Assembly: GCF_002277895.1 (NCBI RefSeq)
Contig: NZ_CP022998.1
Location: 1,345,501-1,409,500 of the forward strand
Reading direction: 5' to 3'
DNA length: 64,000 nucleotides
Origin: Rhizobium sp. 11515TR
Lineage (GTDB): Bacteria; Pseudomonadota; Alphaproteobacteria; Rhizobiales; Rhizobiaceae
Shown here: positions 37,326 through 45,780 of the stretch, piece after piece
How the letters are laid out: each line of letters opens with the position of its first letter
Numbering within the stretch: position 1 is the stretch's first letter
Program-made: the position numbers and the translations under genes
The notes under the pieces: generated by a model
Seen by the model: only the letters and a program-made list of their open reading frames with translations
Told to the model about the DNA's origin: nothing
Databases searched by the model: none

Positions 37326-37476
37326 CATTTGCAGCATAAGCCGGCTTGGCCGATATCCGGCCCAGCATCATCATTTGGATATCTGCAAAGCTTTTTTATA
37401 TTGCGGGGAGATAGGACTTGAAATAATTTCAAAGTCCTCGTATGTGACCCCCGTTGACGCGGCAACGCGATCATGT

Positions 37477-37553
37477 GCGGTTGTAGCTCAGTTGGTTAGA
37501 GCGCAGGTTTGTGGCACCTGAGGTCAGTGGTTCGACCCCACTCAACCGTACCA
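37477..37553 (+). tRNA. tRNA-His (anticodon GTG)
   Basis: A complete 77-nt cloverleaf with CCA encoded. Acceptor GCGGTTG pairs with CAACCGT, giving a G1-U72 pair and discriminator A73. The anticodon stem is CAGGT/ACCTG with loop TTGTGGC, anticodon GTG. The D arm starts AGCTCAGTTGGTTAGAGC and the T arm has TTCGACC. Position -1 is T and position 73 is A, so the usual G-1:C73 pair of tRNA-His is absent. That loss is known for a large alphaproteobacterial clade, where HisRS is correspondingly divergent. Confidence 0.97.
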
Positions 37554-37605
37554 TTCTCTCCCGATCCATCCTTTATAAGATGCCGACGCCTTTGGCCTTG
37601 TGGGA

Positions 37606-37752
37606 TTATTTCTTGTCTTCAGGCTTCTTGGACACGTGACCTGGCGATATCGGATCGCTTGCCGGGAAAGTCTCTTCCAGCGCTTCCTCCAGATAATCGT
37701 CCTGTTCCTTGTGCTTTTTCTCGTCCAGTTTCTGCTGCTTCTTGTCGCTCAT
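37606..37752 (-). CDS. Small acidic/basic soluble protein, 48 residues
   Basis: The frame is open far upstream, but only the part from ATG 37752 (after GGGAGCCAGGACG) looks coding. The product is highly charged: a Lys-rich first half and the motif EEALEETFPASDPISPGH, which recurs in short uncharacterised proteins of alphaproteobacteria. No membrane segment or Cys. Function unknown. It converges on tRNA-His. Confidence 0.6.
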   Translation of the reverse strand: MSDKKQQKLDEKKHKEQDDYLEEALEETFPASDPISPGHVSKKPEDKK

Positions 37753-37943
37753 CGTCCTGGCTCCCTGTTCTCTGTCTGAAATACTAGGCTTCGTCCGGCC
37801 TTTGTCCAGTCGCGAGGGACGAACGGCGAGGAGTGGCGGACCGCGCCCACGCCACAAATGCGGGCCGCATGCCGAAATATCTTGGAACCGTCCGCATCGC
37901 TCGTCGTTGTGTCCATATCGGCAACGAGACGAAAGGAGCGGAC

Positions 37944-38147
37944 ATGTCTGTACCAAACGAGCCGATCCCCGAGACGCCTCCGATGCCCGAACCCGGCTGG
38001 ACACCGAAGCCGCCCGTCGAGGAGCCGGATCCTGACAGGCTGCCGGATGAAGTTCCTGTTCCCAATCCGGATGAGAACGAGGAACCGCCAAAGCATGCAG
38101 TCGCGTCTGCCCATCCGCCGTCATGGTGGAGCACCTTAATGCCGTGA
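37944..38147 (+). CDS. Small proline-rich acidic protein, 67 residues
   Basis: ATG 37944 follows AAGGAG by 6 bp, a strong ribosome site. The product is nearly one-quarter proline with Glu/Asp-rich repeats (PEPGWTPKPPVEEPDPDRLP, then EVPVPNPDENEEP) and is likely disordered. It resembles short Pro-rich proteins seen in many rhizobia without known function. Divergent from the 48-residue gene at 37752, convergent with LysR at 38206. The real frame is favoured by the ribosome site over the longer open frame from 37833. Confidence 0.6.
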   Translation: MSVPNEPIPETPPMPEPGWTPKPPVEEPDPDRLPDEVPVPNPDENEEPPKHAVASAHPPSWWSTLMP

Positions 38148-38205
38148 TCGCCGCGGACAGGCCAGCGGCACATCCGCCGGCGCCATCCCACTGGCCGGCG
38201 TTATG

Positions 38206-39087
38206 TCACAGGAAGATCCGCCGCTCCTCGCTCACCAGCTCCTGCAGGAAGTCCGCGACGGTGCGCACGCGCACCAGGTCACGCGCAGTTTCATGATAGG
38301 TCGTCCAGTAAGCACGCCTGATGGAGACATCCGGTAGGATGCGCGTCAGCTCCGGAAACTGCCTGGCGATATAATCATGCAGAATGCCGATGCCGGCGCC
38401 GGAGCGCACCGCTTCAGTCTGGCCGATGGCGGTGGAAATCTCGAAGGAGGCATCCCAGCTGCGCATGATCTCGCCGGAAAAATTAAGCGATGCCGTAAAG
38501 ATCAGGTCTTCGACATAGCCGACGCGCGGATGCAGCTTCAGCGCCTCGACGCTTTCGGGCAATCCGGCCTGCTCCAGATAGGTTTTGGAGGCATAGAGCC
38601 CGAGCGTGTAATCCGTCAGCTTCGATGAGACCAGGCGACCTTGCTCGGGACGTTCGAGCGTAATCGCGATATCGGCCTCGCGCTGCGACAGCGAGAAGGA
38701 GCGGGGAACGGGCACGAGCTGGATGCGCAGCTCCGGATATCGGGCGATCAGCCGCCCGAGCCGCGGCGCGAGGAAGGAAACGCCGAAGCCATCAGGCGCG
38801 CCGATGCGCACGGTTCCGGTAATCGCGCTGTCGAGGTGGCCGACGCTCGCCTGCGCGCGCAGCATCTCCGTTTCCATGCGCTCCGCCGCATGCAGGAAGA
38901 TCTCGCCTTCGGCAGTCAGGTCGCAGCCGTTGGTGCGTCGCACCAGCAGCCGCGTCTTCAGCCGCTCCTCCAGCGTCGTTACGCGACGGGAGAGGGTGGC
39001 GTGGTTGACGCCGAGCCGTTTCGAAGCGGCCAGGATTTGGCCGGTGCGCGCCACGGCCAGAAACATCCGGACATCATCCCAATCCAT
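38206..39087 (-). CDS. LysR family transcriptional regulator, probable mmsA regulator
   Basis: A 293-residue regulator. The helix-turn-helix begins MDWDDVRMFLAVARTGQILA and continues LGVNHATLSRRVTTLEERL; the effector domain has IGAPDGFGVSFLAPRL. It is divergent from mmsA across 125 bp that hold three TTGCACAA/TTGTGCAA elements and a large inverted repeat, the expected layout of a LysR regulator and its target. The effector would plausibly be an intermediate of valine or inositol breakdown; this is inference. Confidence 0.9.
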   Translation of the reverse strand: MDWDDVRMFLAVARTGQILAASKRLGVNHATLSRRVTTLEERLKTRLLVRRTNGCDLTAEGEIFLHAAERMETEMLRAQASVGHLDSAITGTVRIGAPDGFGVSFLAPRLGRLIARYPELRIQLVPVPRSFSLSQREADIAITLERPEQGRLVSSKLTDYTLGLYASKTYLEQAGLPESVEALKLHPRVGYVEDLIFTASLNFSGEIMRSWDASFEISTAIGQTEAVRSGAGIGILHDYIARQFPELTRILPDVSIRRAYWTTYHETARDLVRVRTVADFLQELVSEERRIFL

Positions 39088-39100
39088 TTACACTTCTCTC

Positions 39101-39172
39101 TTGCACAAGAAGGACTTCAATTTTTGCACAACGGTTGCTTATAACAGCTCATTGATTTGTGCAAATTGAAGT
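39101..39172. promoter_or_regulatory. LysR operator region upstream of mmsA
   Basis: The arms ACTTCAATTTTTGCACAA (39114-39131) and TTGTGCAAATTGAAGT (39157-39172) are inverted repeats differing by two extra Ts. A third copy of the core, TTGCACAA, lies at 39101-39108. The array sits between divergent LysR and mmsA genes, ending 41 bp before mmsA. Confidence 0.7.
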
Positions 39173-39212
39173 GCCATCCTGTCAGCATCCAAGAAAACGA
39201 GGAGGCACATCC

Positions 39213-40709
39213 ATGCGTGAGATCGGTCATTTCATCGGCGGCAAGCACGTCGCCGGCACGAGCGGACGCACGAGCAACGTCTACAATCCGGCAACCGGCG
39301 AAGTGCAGGCAACCGTCGCGCTCGCCAGCGTCGAAGAACTGCGCGCAGCCGTCGCAAACGCCAAGGCCGCGCAGCCGAAATGGGCTGCCACCAACCCGCA
39401 GCGCCGCGCCCGCGTCTTTTTCAAGTTCGTCGAGCTCTTGAACCAAAACATGGATGAACTGGCGACGCTTCTTTCCAAGGAGCACGGCAAGACGGTCGAG
39501 GATTCCAAGGGTGATATCATCCGCGGCCTCGAAGTCTGCGAATTCGTCTGCGGCATTCCACATCTGCAGAAGGGTGAGTTTACCGAAGGCGCCGGCCCGG
39601 CGATCGACATGTATTCCATCCGCCAGGCTGTCGGCGTCGGCGCGGGCATCACGCCGTTCAACTTCCCGGCCATGATCCCGATGTGGATGTTCGCCCCGGC
39701 AATCGCCTGCGGCAATGCCTTCATCCTTAAGCCGTCTGAGCGCGATCCCTCCGTGCCGCTCCGCCTGGCCGAACTGATGATCGAAGCCGGCCTGCCTGCC
39801 GGCATCCTCAACGTCGTCAATGGCGACAAGGCCGCCGTCGACGCCATCCTGACGGATCCGGACATCGCTGCCGTTTCTTTCGTCGGCTCCACGCCGATCG
39901 CCCGTTATGTGTATGGCACGGCCGCGATGAACGGCAAGCGCGCCCAGTGCTTTGGCGGCGCCAAGAACCACATGATCATCATGCCCGACGCCGATATGGA
40001 TCAGGCCGTCAACGCCCTGATGGGCGCCGGCTATGGCTCGGCCGGCGAGCGCTGCATGGCGGTATCGGTCGCAGTTCCGGTCGGCGAAGAGACCGCCAAC
40101 CGTCTCGTCGAGAAGCTGGTGCCGAAGATCGAATCCCTGCGCATCGGCCCCTATACCGATGACAAGGCCGACATGGGCCCGCTCGTCACCAAGGATGCCT
40201 ATAACCGCGTCAACGGCCTGATCGATCGCGGCGTCGAAGAGGGCGCCAAGTTGGTCGTCGATGGCCGCGGCTTCAAGCTTCAGGGCTATGAGGATGGTTA
40301 TTTCGTCGGCGGCACGCTGTTCGACCATGTCAAGCCGGAGATGGACATCTACAAGACAGAAATCTTCGGACCGGTCCTCTCGGTCGTCCGTGCCAAGAAC
40401 TACGAGGAAGCGCTTGACCTGCCGATGAAGCACGAATACGGCAACGGCGTCGCCATCTACACCCGTGACGGCGATGCGGCCCGCGATTTCGCTTCACGCA
40501 TCAACATCGGCATGATCGGCGTCAACGTTCCGATCCCGGTTCCGCTCGCCTACCACTCCTTCGGCGGTTGGAAGGCTTCGAGCTTCGGCGATCTTAACCA
40601 GCATGGCACGGACTCGATCAAGTTCTGGACGCGCACCAAGACGATCACCGCCCGCTGGCCGTCCGGCATTAAGGACGGTGCGGAATTCGTCATGCCGACG
40701 ATGAAATAA
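39213..40709 (+). CDS. mmsA: CoA-acylating methylmalonate-semialdehyde dehydrogenase
   Basis: 498 residues from ATG 39213 after GAGGAGG. It is an aldehyde dehydrogenase converting methylmalonate semialdehyde to propionyl-CoA (and malonate semialdehyde to acetyl-CoA) in valine and myo-inositol catabolism. The catalytic Cys is residue 281 in AGERCMAVSVAV. The N-terminal FIGGKHVAGTSGRTSNVYNP and the VGAGITPFNFPAMIPMWMFA segment are typical of MmsA/IolA rather than other ALDHs. It is followed by a strong terminator, so it is monocistronic, with a LysR regulator divergent. Confidence 0.95.
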   Translation: MREIGHFIGGKHVAGTSGRTSNVYNPATGEVQATVALASVEELRAAVANAKAAQPKWAATNPQRRARVFFKFVELLNQNMDELATLLSKEHGKTVEDSKGDIIRGLEVCEFVCGIPHLQKGEFTEGAGPAIDMYSIRQAVGVGAGITPFNFPAMIPMWMFAPAIACGNAFILKPSERDPSVPLRLAELMIEAGLPAGILNVVNGDKAAVDAILTDPDIAAVSFVGSTPIARYVYGTAAMNGKRAQCFGGAKNHMIIMPDADMDQAVNALMGAGYGSAGERCMAVSVAVPVGEETANRLVEKLVPKIESLRIGPYTDDKADMGPLVTKDAYNRVNGLIDRGVEEGAKLVVDGRGFKLQGYEDGYFVGGTLFDHVKPEMDIYKTEIFGPVLSVVRAKNYEEALDLPMKHEYGNGVAIYTRDGDAARDFASRINIGMIGVNVPIPVPLAYHSFGGWKASSFGDLNQHGTDSIKFWTRTKTITARWPSGIKDGAEFVMPTMK

Positions 40710-40734
40710 GCATCGCAATCATTGGCTCGTATCG

Positions 40735-40770
40735 GCCGCCGTCCGACACCGTTCGGACGGCGGCTTTTTT
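40735..40770 (+). terminator. Intrinsic terminator after mmsA
   Basis: GCCGCCGTCCGA (40735-40746) and TCGGACGGCGGC (40753-40764) form a 12-bp stem, followed by TTTTTT. Confidence 0.9.
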
Positions 40771-40854
40771 ATTGCGTTTGTTTTCGATGGAGTCATCTTG
40801 TCAGGGCCGCCGTTATCATTTAGAACAAAACAAGAACAACGGGAGGGCCGCGCG

Positions 40855-41202
40855 ATGGCCGTGACCTATCAGATCGACTATCTCGAATTTCCGTCGAAAG
40901 ACGGCCTGAAGACCCGCCGCTTTTTCGAAGAAGCCTTTGACTGGAGCTTTGTCAGCTATGGACCGACCTACCATGTCATCGAGGCGGCCGGAATAGATGC
41001 CGGTATTGACGGAGATGCGGGAGAGGCGGCCGGTACGCCTTTGCCCGTCGTGCGCACCACCGATCTGGAAGCTGCACAGCGCGCCGTCGAATTTGCCGGC
41101 GGCGTCATCACCCGTCCCGCCTTCGATTTTCCCGGCGGCCGCCGTTTTCACTTCCGCGAGCCGGGTGGCTGCGAAATGGCCGTCTGGATTTCCGTGCCAT
41201 AA
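40855..41202 (+). CDS. VOC family (glyoxalase-fold) protein
   Basis: 115 residues from ATG 40855, eight bases after GGGAGGG. A single vicinal-oxygen-chelate module: beta-strand start YQIDYLEFPS, helix FFEEAFDW, then GGVITRPAFDFPGGRRFHFR and GCEMAVW. Such short proteins act as dimers; members include antibiotic-resistance proteins, isomerases and dioxygenase relatives, so activity cannot be assigned. It stands alone between the mmsA terminator and rirA. Confidence 0.82.
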   Translation: MAVTYQIDYLEFPSKDGLKTRRFFEEAFDWSFVSYGPTYHVIEAAGIDAGIDGDAGEAAGTPLPVVRTTDLEAAQRAVEFAGGVITRPAFDFPGGRRFHFREPGGCEMAVWISVP

Positions 41203-41261
41203 GTTTCGGCATAGGCCGGGCAGCGATCGGCAAGGCAGAATGGCCGGCGTTCGGAATAACG

Positions 41262-41315
41262 TGAATATGAATTTCATATTTTGGAATTGTTCAAAACTAA
41301 GAAAGCCACTATATA
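41262..41315 (+). promoter_or_regulatory. Iron-responsive operator-like site and promoter of rirA
   Basis: TGA-N9-TCA (TGAATATGAATTTCA, 41262-41276) fits the rhizobial IRO-box pattern bound by RirA. Ten bp downstream is a -35 TTGTTC (41287-41292), 17-bp spacer, and -10 TATATA (41310-41315). The start of rirA is 42 bp further on. Confidence 0.6.
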
Positions 41316-41356
41316 CGGGTCCAGCCCCTAAGCAGCCTTGATTCCAGGAGATCGGC

Positions 41357-41845
41357 ATGCGCTTGACCAAGCAGACCAATTACGCAGTGCGCATGCTGAT
41401 GTATTGCGCCGCCAATGATGGCCATCTGAGCCGCATCCCGGAGATCGCAAGGGCATACAGCGTGTCCGAGCTGTTCCTCTTCAAGATCCTGCAGCCGTTG
41501 ACCAAGGCAGGTCTCGTTGAAACGGTGCGTGGCCGCAATGGCGGCGTGCGCCTTGCAAAGCCGGCAACCGATATCAGCCTGTTCGACGTGGTCCGCGTCA
41601 CCGAGGATAGCTTCGCCATGGCGGAATGTTTCGAAGACGGCGTGGTGGAATGCCCGTTGGTCGATAGCTGCGGCCTCAATTCGGCGTTGCGCAAGGCATT
41701 GAACGCCTTCTTCGATGTTCTGACCGAATATTCCATCGATGATCTGGTCAAGGCGCGGCCGCAGATCAACTTCCTGCTCGGCCTCACCGATCAGGATCAC
41801 AAGGCGATCGCGAAGAAGCCGACGGTTGCGGCGCCGGCCGCCTGA
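41357..41845 (+). CDS. rirA: Rhizobial iron regulator RirA (Rrf2 family)
   Basis: A 162-residue Rrf2 protein that carries an iron-sulfur cluster and represses iron-uptake genes when iron is plentiful. The N-terminal winged helix (MRLTKQTNYAVRMLMYC, then LFLFKILQPL and ETVRGRNGGVRLAKP) and cysteines 91, 99 and 105 in the AECFEDGVVECPLVDSCGLN region (split here) match RirA of Rhizobium species. AGGAG precedes the ATG. The upstream IRO-like site suggests autoregulation. It is followed by a terminator-like hairpin and is probably monocistronic. RirA rather than Fur governing iron is a rhizobial hallmark. Confidence 0.97.
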   Translation: MRLTKQTNYAVRMLMYCAANDGHLSRIPEIARAYSVSELFLFKILQPLTKAGLVETVRGRNGGVRLAKPATDISLFDVVRVTEDSFAMAECFEDGVVECPLVDSCGLNSALRKALNAFFDVLTEYSIDDLVKARPQINFLLGLTDQDHKAIAKKPTVAAPAA

Positions 41846-42187
41846 TCAGCCATCCAGAATTCGATCGTGTTTTTGATCCGCGGTTACCTCCGGTAGCTGC
41901 GGATTTTCGTTTGTATTGCCTCCTATCCGGGCAATAAGTGGTTCGCAAATTGAGGGAAGAAAACGCCAAATCGTTCTGAATCTACTAAAATCATGCAATT
42001 TTTTGCCAGAAAATTATCAATTCAGGGGTTTTTCGTCCAAAAAATTCCAAACTCCATAAATTGGAAAAATTTTAGGCGGCGCTTGTTGCTTTCAAACTTA
42101 AAATAAAGTTCCATCGGCGCGATCCGGATGGGAACCTCTGGTGGTGTCCACGGCTTCAAAAGAATAACAAATCTGGGAAACGATATC
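41846..42187. other. AT-rich intergenic region between rirA and dppA
   Basis: 342 bp. The first third has the rirA terminator-like stem. From about 41930 to 42110 the DNA is markedly AT-rich for this genome and carries a short dyad, TTCCAA (42045-42050) with TTGGAA (42061-42066). It should hold the dpp promoter. No gene is seen on either strand. Confidence 0.5.
41876..41908 (+). terminator. Terminator-like hairpin after rirA
   Basis: ATCCGC (41876-41881... stem base ATCCG) pairs with GCGGAT (41899-41904), with inner TACC/GGTA pairing, followed by TTTTCG. The short T-run makes it moderate. Confidence 0.55.
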
Positions 42188-43783
42188 ATGAAAAAGATTT
42201 CTGTCCTGCTGGCAGTGACAGCCCTGGCTTCGGTCATGGCGACGTCCGCCTGGTCAAAAACACTTGTCTATTGCTCGGAAAGCTCGCCGGAAGGTTTCGA
42301 TCCGGGTCTCTACACGGGTGGCAACACTTTCGACGCTTCGTCGCGCACGGTCTATAGCCGTCTCGTCGAGTTCAAGCATGGCAGCACCGAGATCGAGCCG
42401 GGCCTGGCTGAAAGCTGGACCGTGTCTCCGGACGGCAAGGAATACATCTTCAAGCTGCGTAAAGGCGTGAAGTTCCAGACCACCGACTTCTTCACGCCGA
42501 CGCGTGACCTCAATGCTGATGACGTGATCTTCTCGATCAGCCGTCAGCTGGGCTCGGACAGCCCCTGGGCAAAGTATGTCGCCGGCGGTACCTACGAATA
42601 CGCCGATGGCATGGGCTTCCCGAAGCTCATAAAGTCGATCGACAAGGTTGACGACCTCACCGTCAAGTTCGTGCTGAACCGTCCGGAAGCTCCCTTCCTC
42701 GCCGACCTGGCCATGGACTTCGCTTCCATCCTGTCGAAGGAATATGCCGACAAGCTTCAGGCCGATGGCAAGATGGAGCAGATGAACCAGCAGCCGCTCG
42801 GCACTGGCGCATTCACTTTCGTTGCCTACCAGCCGGATGCCGTCATCCGCTACAAGGCAAACGAAACCTATTTCAAGGGCAAGGAAAAGATCGACGATCT
42901 CGTCTTCGCTATCACTCCGGACGCTTCCGTCCGCGCGCAGAAGCTGAAGTCGGGCGAGTGCAATATCATGCCTTACCCGAATGCGGCCGATATCAAGGAC
43001 CTCAAGGCTGACAAGAACCTCAAGGTTCTTGAGCAGGCCGGTCTGAATGTTTCCTACCTCGCCTACAACACGCTGGTTGCTCCGTTCGACAAGGTCGAAG
43101 TGCGCAAGGCGATCAACATGGCCGTCAACAAGCAGGCCATCGTCGATGCCGTCTTCCAGGGCTCTGCCAAGGTAGCGACGAACCCGATCCCGCCGACCAT
43201 GTGGTCCTACAACAAGGACATCAAGGACGACGCCTTCAATCCGGAAGAAGCCAAGAAGCTGCTTGAGAAGGCTGGCGTCAAGGATCTCAGCATGAAGATC
43301 TGGGCCATGCCGGTTTCGCGTCCGTACATGCTGAACGCGCGGCGCGCTGCCGAGCTGATGCAGGCAGACCTCGCCAAGATCGGCGTCAAGGCCGAGATCG
43401 TCACCTATGACTGGGCCCAGTACCTGAAGCTCTCCTCCGCCAAGGACCGTGACGGTGCGGCCATCCTCGGCTGGACCGGTGACAATGGCGACCCGGACAA
43501 CTTCCTTGACACGCTTCTCGGCTGCGATGCCGTTGGCGGCAACAACCGTGCACAGTGGTGCAACAAGGAATTCGACGATCTGGTGAAGAAGGCCAAGCAG
43601 ACGGCTGACGTCAAGGAGCGCACCAAGCTCTACGAAGAAGCCCAGGTTATCTTCAAGCGTGAAGCACCCTGGATGACCATCGACCATTCGGAAGAATTCA
43701 TCCCGATGACGAAGAATGTCTCCGGCTACCATCAGGACCCGGTCGGCGTTCACCGCTTCGATGGCGTCGATATCGCCGAATAA
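42188..43783 (+). CDS. dppA: Dipeptide ABC transporter substrate-binding protein
   Basis: 531 residues from ATG 42188 (after GGGAAA). A signal peptide ends SAWS/KT near residue 20. The mature start LVYCSESSPEGFDPGLYTGG is the DppA consensus, and SBP_bac_5 features continue with AESWTVSPDGKEYIFKLRKG. It binds dipeptides, and in rhizobia Dpp also takes up delta-aminolevulinate and haem-related compounds. It is first of five dpp genes; two hairpins follow it and should limit read-through. The preceding AT-rich region carries the promoter. Confidence 0.95.
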   Translation: MKKISVLLAVTALASVMATSAWSKTLVYCSESSPEGFDPGLYTGGNTFDASSRTVYSRLVEFKHGSTEIEPGLAESWTVSPDGKEYIFKLRKGVKFQTTDFFTPTRDLNADDVIFSISRQLGSDSPWAKYVAGGTYEYADGMGFPKLIKSIDKVDDLTVKFVLNRPEAPFLADLAMDFASILSKEYADKLQADGKMEQMNQQPLGTGAFTFVAYQPDAVIRYKANETYFKGKEKIDDLVFAITPDASVRAQKLKSGECNIMPYPNAADIKDLKADKNLKVLEQAGLNVSYLAYNTLVAPFDKVEVRKAINMAVNKQAIVDAVFQGSAKVATNPIPPTMWSYNKDIKDDAFNPEEAKKLLEKAGVKDLSMKIWAMPVSRPYMLNARRAAELMQADLAKIGVKAEIVTYDWAQYLKLSSAKDRDGAAILGWTGDNGDPDNFLDTLLGCDAVGGNNRAQWCNKEFDDLVKKAKQTADVKERTKLYEEAQVIFKREAPWMTIDHSEEFIPMTKNVSGYHQDPVGVHRFDGVDIAE

Positions 43784-43801
43784 CGAAAAATCTGTGAGAA
43801 T

Positions 43802-43853
43802 GCCCGGCTAGGACCGGGCGACCCGGCGGTCAGGCACTCTGTCTGACCGCCGG
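43802..43853 (+). terminator. Two tandem hairpins between dppA and dppB
   Basis: GCCCGG/CCGGGC (43802-43819) is followed at once by an 11-bp perfect stem CCGGCGGTCAG/CTGACCGCCGG (43823-43853), then AAAAATTT. The A/T run suits a weak or partial terminator or an mRNA-stabilising block. Confidence 0.75.
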
Positions 43854-43872
43854 AAAAATTTGGACAACTGTC

Positions 43873-44877
43873 ATGTTGCGATTTTTTTTCAGCCGCCTTG
43901 CGGTTCTGATCCCGACATTCCTCGGCGTATCGATCGTCGCCTTCTCCTTCATCCGCCTGCTTCCCGGCGATCCTGTCATGCTGCTGTCGGGCGAGCGCGT
44001 CATGTCGCCGGAACGCCATGCGCAGATCTCGCACGATCTCGGCTACGACCAGCCGATGATCGTCCAGTACGGCAAATATATCTGGAGCGCCCTGCACGGC
44101 GATCTCGGCACGTCGATCACGACAAAGCGCGACGTGCTGACCGACTTCTTGACCTTCTTCCCGGCAACGCTTGAGCTGTCGATCTGCGCGATAATCCTGG
44201 CGATCTGTCTTGGCATCCCGGCCGGCGTTTTTGCCGCCGTCAAGCGTGGTACCTGGTTCGACCAGAGCGTCATGGGCGTCGCCCTCGTCGGCTATTCCAT
44301 GCCGATCTTCTGGTGGGGCCTGCTGCTCATCATCGTCTTTAACGGCTATCTGCACTGGACGCCGGTTTCCGGCCGCATCGGCCTCATCTATTTCTTCAAG
44401 CCGATCACCGGCTTCATGCTGATCGATAGCCTGCTCTCCGGCCAGAAGGGCGCCTTCTGGTCCGCGTTCAATTCGCTGATCCTGCCGACCGTCGTGCTCG
44501 GCACCATCCCGCTGGCCGTCATCGCCCGCCAGACGCGCTCCGCCATGCTGGAAGTGCTCGGCGAGGATTACGTGCGCACGGCCCGTTCCAAGGGCCTGTC
44601 GCCGCTGCGTGTCGTTTCCGTCCATGCGCTGCGCAACGCCATGATCCCCGTGGTCACCACGATCGGCCTGCAGGTCGGCGTGCTGCTCGGCGGCGCCATC
44701 CTGACGGAAAGCATCTTCTCCTGGCCGGGTATCGGCAAATGGATGATCGATGCGGTCTTCAAGCGCGATTATCCGGTGGTGCAGGGCGGCCTGCTGCTGA
44801 TCGCCGGCATCGTTATGCTCGTCAATCTTGCTGTCGACTTGCTCTACGGCTTCGTCAATCCACGCATTCGTCACTAG
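43873..44877 (+). CDS. dppB: Dipeptide ABC transporter permease
   Basis: A 334-residue DppB-type permease with six helices. The N-terminus (MLRFFFSRLAVLIPTFLGVS) starts with the conserved R-L-x-x-L-I-P-T-x-x-G pattern, followed by the FIRLLPGDPVMLL periplasmic segment. The ATPase-docking loop is LEVLGEDYVRTARSKGLSPL. The ATG at 43873 has only a weak ribosome site. It pairs with DppC to form the channel. Confidence 0.94.
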   Translation: MLRFFFSRLAVLIPTFLGVSIVAFSFIRLLPGDPVMLLSGERVMSPERHAQISHDLGYDQPMIVQYGKYIWSALHGDLGTSITTKRDVLTDFLTFFPATLELSICAIILAICLGIPAGVFAAVKRGTWFDQSVMGVALVGYSMPIFWWGLLLIIVFNGYLHWTPVSGRIGLIYFFKPITGFMLIDSLLSGQKGAFWSAFNSLILPTVVLGTIPLAVIARQTRSAMLEVLGEDYVRTARSKGLSPLRVVSVHALRNAMIPVVTTIGLQVGVLLGGAILTESIFSWPGIGKWMIDAVFKRDYPVVQGGLLLIAGIVMLVNLAVDLLYGFVNPRIRH

Positions 44878-44886
44878 GAGCGGTCC

Positions 44887-45780
44887 ATGAGCACGGTAAG
44901 CGTCAAGACCGATCGTCCTTCCGCTCTCGCGGAGTTCTGGTACTATTTTTCTCGCAACAAGGGCGCCGTCATCGGCCTCGCGATCTTCATCTTCGTCCTG
45001 CTGCTGGCGATCTTCGCCAGCGTCGTGGCACCTCATAATCCCGATGTTGCCTATGGCAGCGACATGCAGCGACTGCCGCCGGCTTGGGCAGAAGGCGGTA
45101 ACACCAGCTTCCTGCTCGGCACCGATGCCAACGGCCGCGATCTTCTGTCGCGCCTCATCTACGGCACGCGGTTCTCGCTGTTCATCGGCCTGGTGGTTGC
45201 CTCGCTTTCGGCGCTGGCCGGCATCCTGATCGGCCTCGTGGCCGGTTATGTTCGCGGCCGCACCGATACGATTATCATGCGTATCATGGACATCATCCTC
45301 GCGGTCCCCTCCCTGCTGCTCGCCCTGGTGCTGGTGGCTATCCTCGGACCGGGCCTGACCAATGCGATGATCGCGATCTCCATCGTCAACCAGCCGCATT
45401 TCGTTCGTCTGACCCGCGCTTCGGTCATGGCCGAGCGCGACAAGGAATATGTCATCGCCTCGCGTGTTGCCGGCGCCGGTCCGCTGCGGCTGATGTTCAA
45501 GACGATCCTGCCGAACTGTCTCGGCCCGCTGATCGTTCAGGCGACACTGGCATTCTCATCCGCCATTCTTGATGCCGCTGCCCTCGGCTTCCTCGGCCAG
45601 GGCGCCCAGCCGCCGACGCCGGAATGGGGCACGATGCTGGCGGATTCGCGTGAATTCTTCCAGAGCAACCCTTGGCTCGTTACTTTCCCCGGTCTCTGCA
45701 TCCTGATCACGGTTCTCGCCATCAATCTGATGGGCGACGGCCTGCGCGATGCCTTCGACCCGAAGCTGAAGAGGTCGTAA
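44887..45780 (+). CDS. dppC: Dipeptide ABC transporter permease
   Basis: A 297-residue permease with an N-terminal cytoplasmic segment (SALAEFWYYFSRNKGAVIGL) typical of DppC/OppC and six helices. GTDANGRDLLSRLIYGTRFS is the family signature. The docking loop has DKEYVIASRVAGAGPL. It starts 9 bp after dppB and its stop shares a base with the dppD start (TAATG). Confidence 0.94.
   Translation: MSTVSVKTDRPSALAEFWYYFSRNKGAVIGLAIFIFVLLLAIFASVVAPHNPDVAYGSDMQRLPPAWAEGGNTSFLLGTDANGRDLLSRLIYGTRFSLFIGLVVASLSALAGILIGLVAGYVRGRTDTIIMRIMDIILAVPSLLLALVLVAILGPGLTNAMIAISIVNQPHFVRLTRASVMAERDKEYVIASRVAGAGPLRLMFKTILPNCLGPLIVQATLAFSSAILDAAALGFLGQGAQPPTPEWGTMLADSREFFQSNPWLVTFPGLCILITVLAINLMGDGLRDAFDPKLKRS

Noticed and set aside
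37475..37476. Possible G-1 for tRNA-His (extending the acceptor to GT at 37475-37476)
   Set aside because: Including it forces a C73 that the encoded 3' end does not have; the A73/G1-U72 reading gives a better cloverleaf and matches alphaproteobacterial tRNA-His.
43750..45399. 549-codon open frame antisense to dppB and dppC
   Set aside because: The dpp genes account for the region; the antisense product is Asp/His/Arg-rich and unlike any protein family I recognise.
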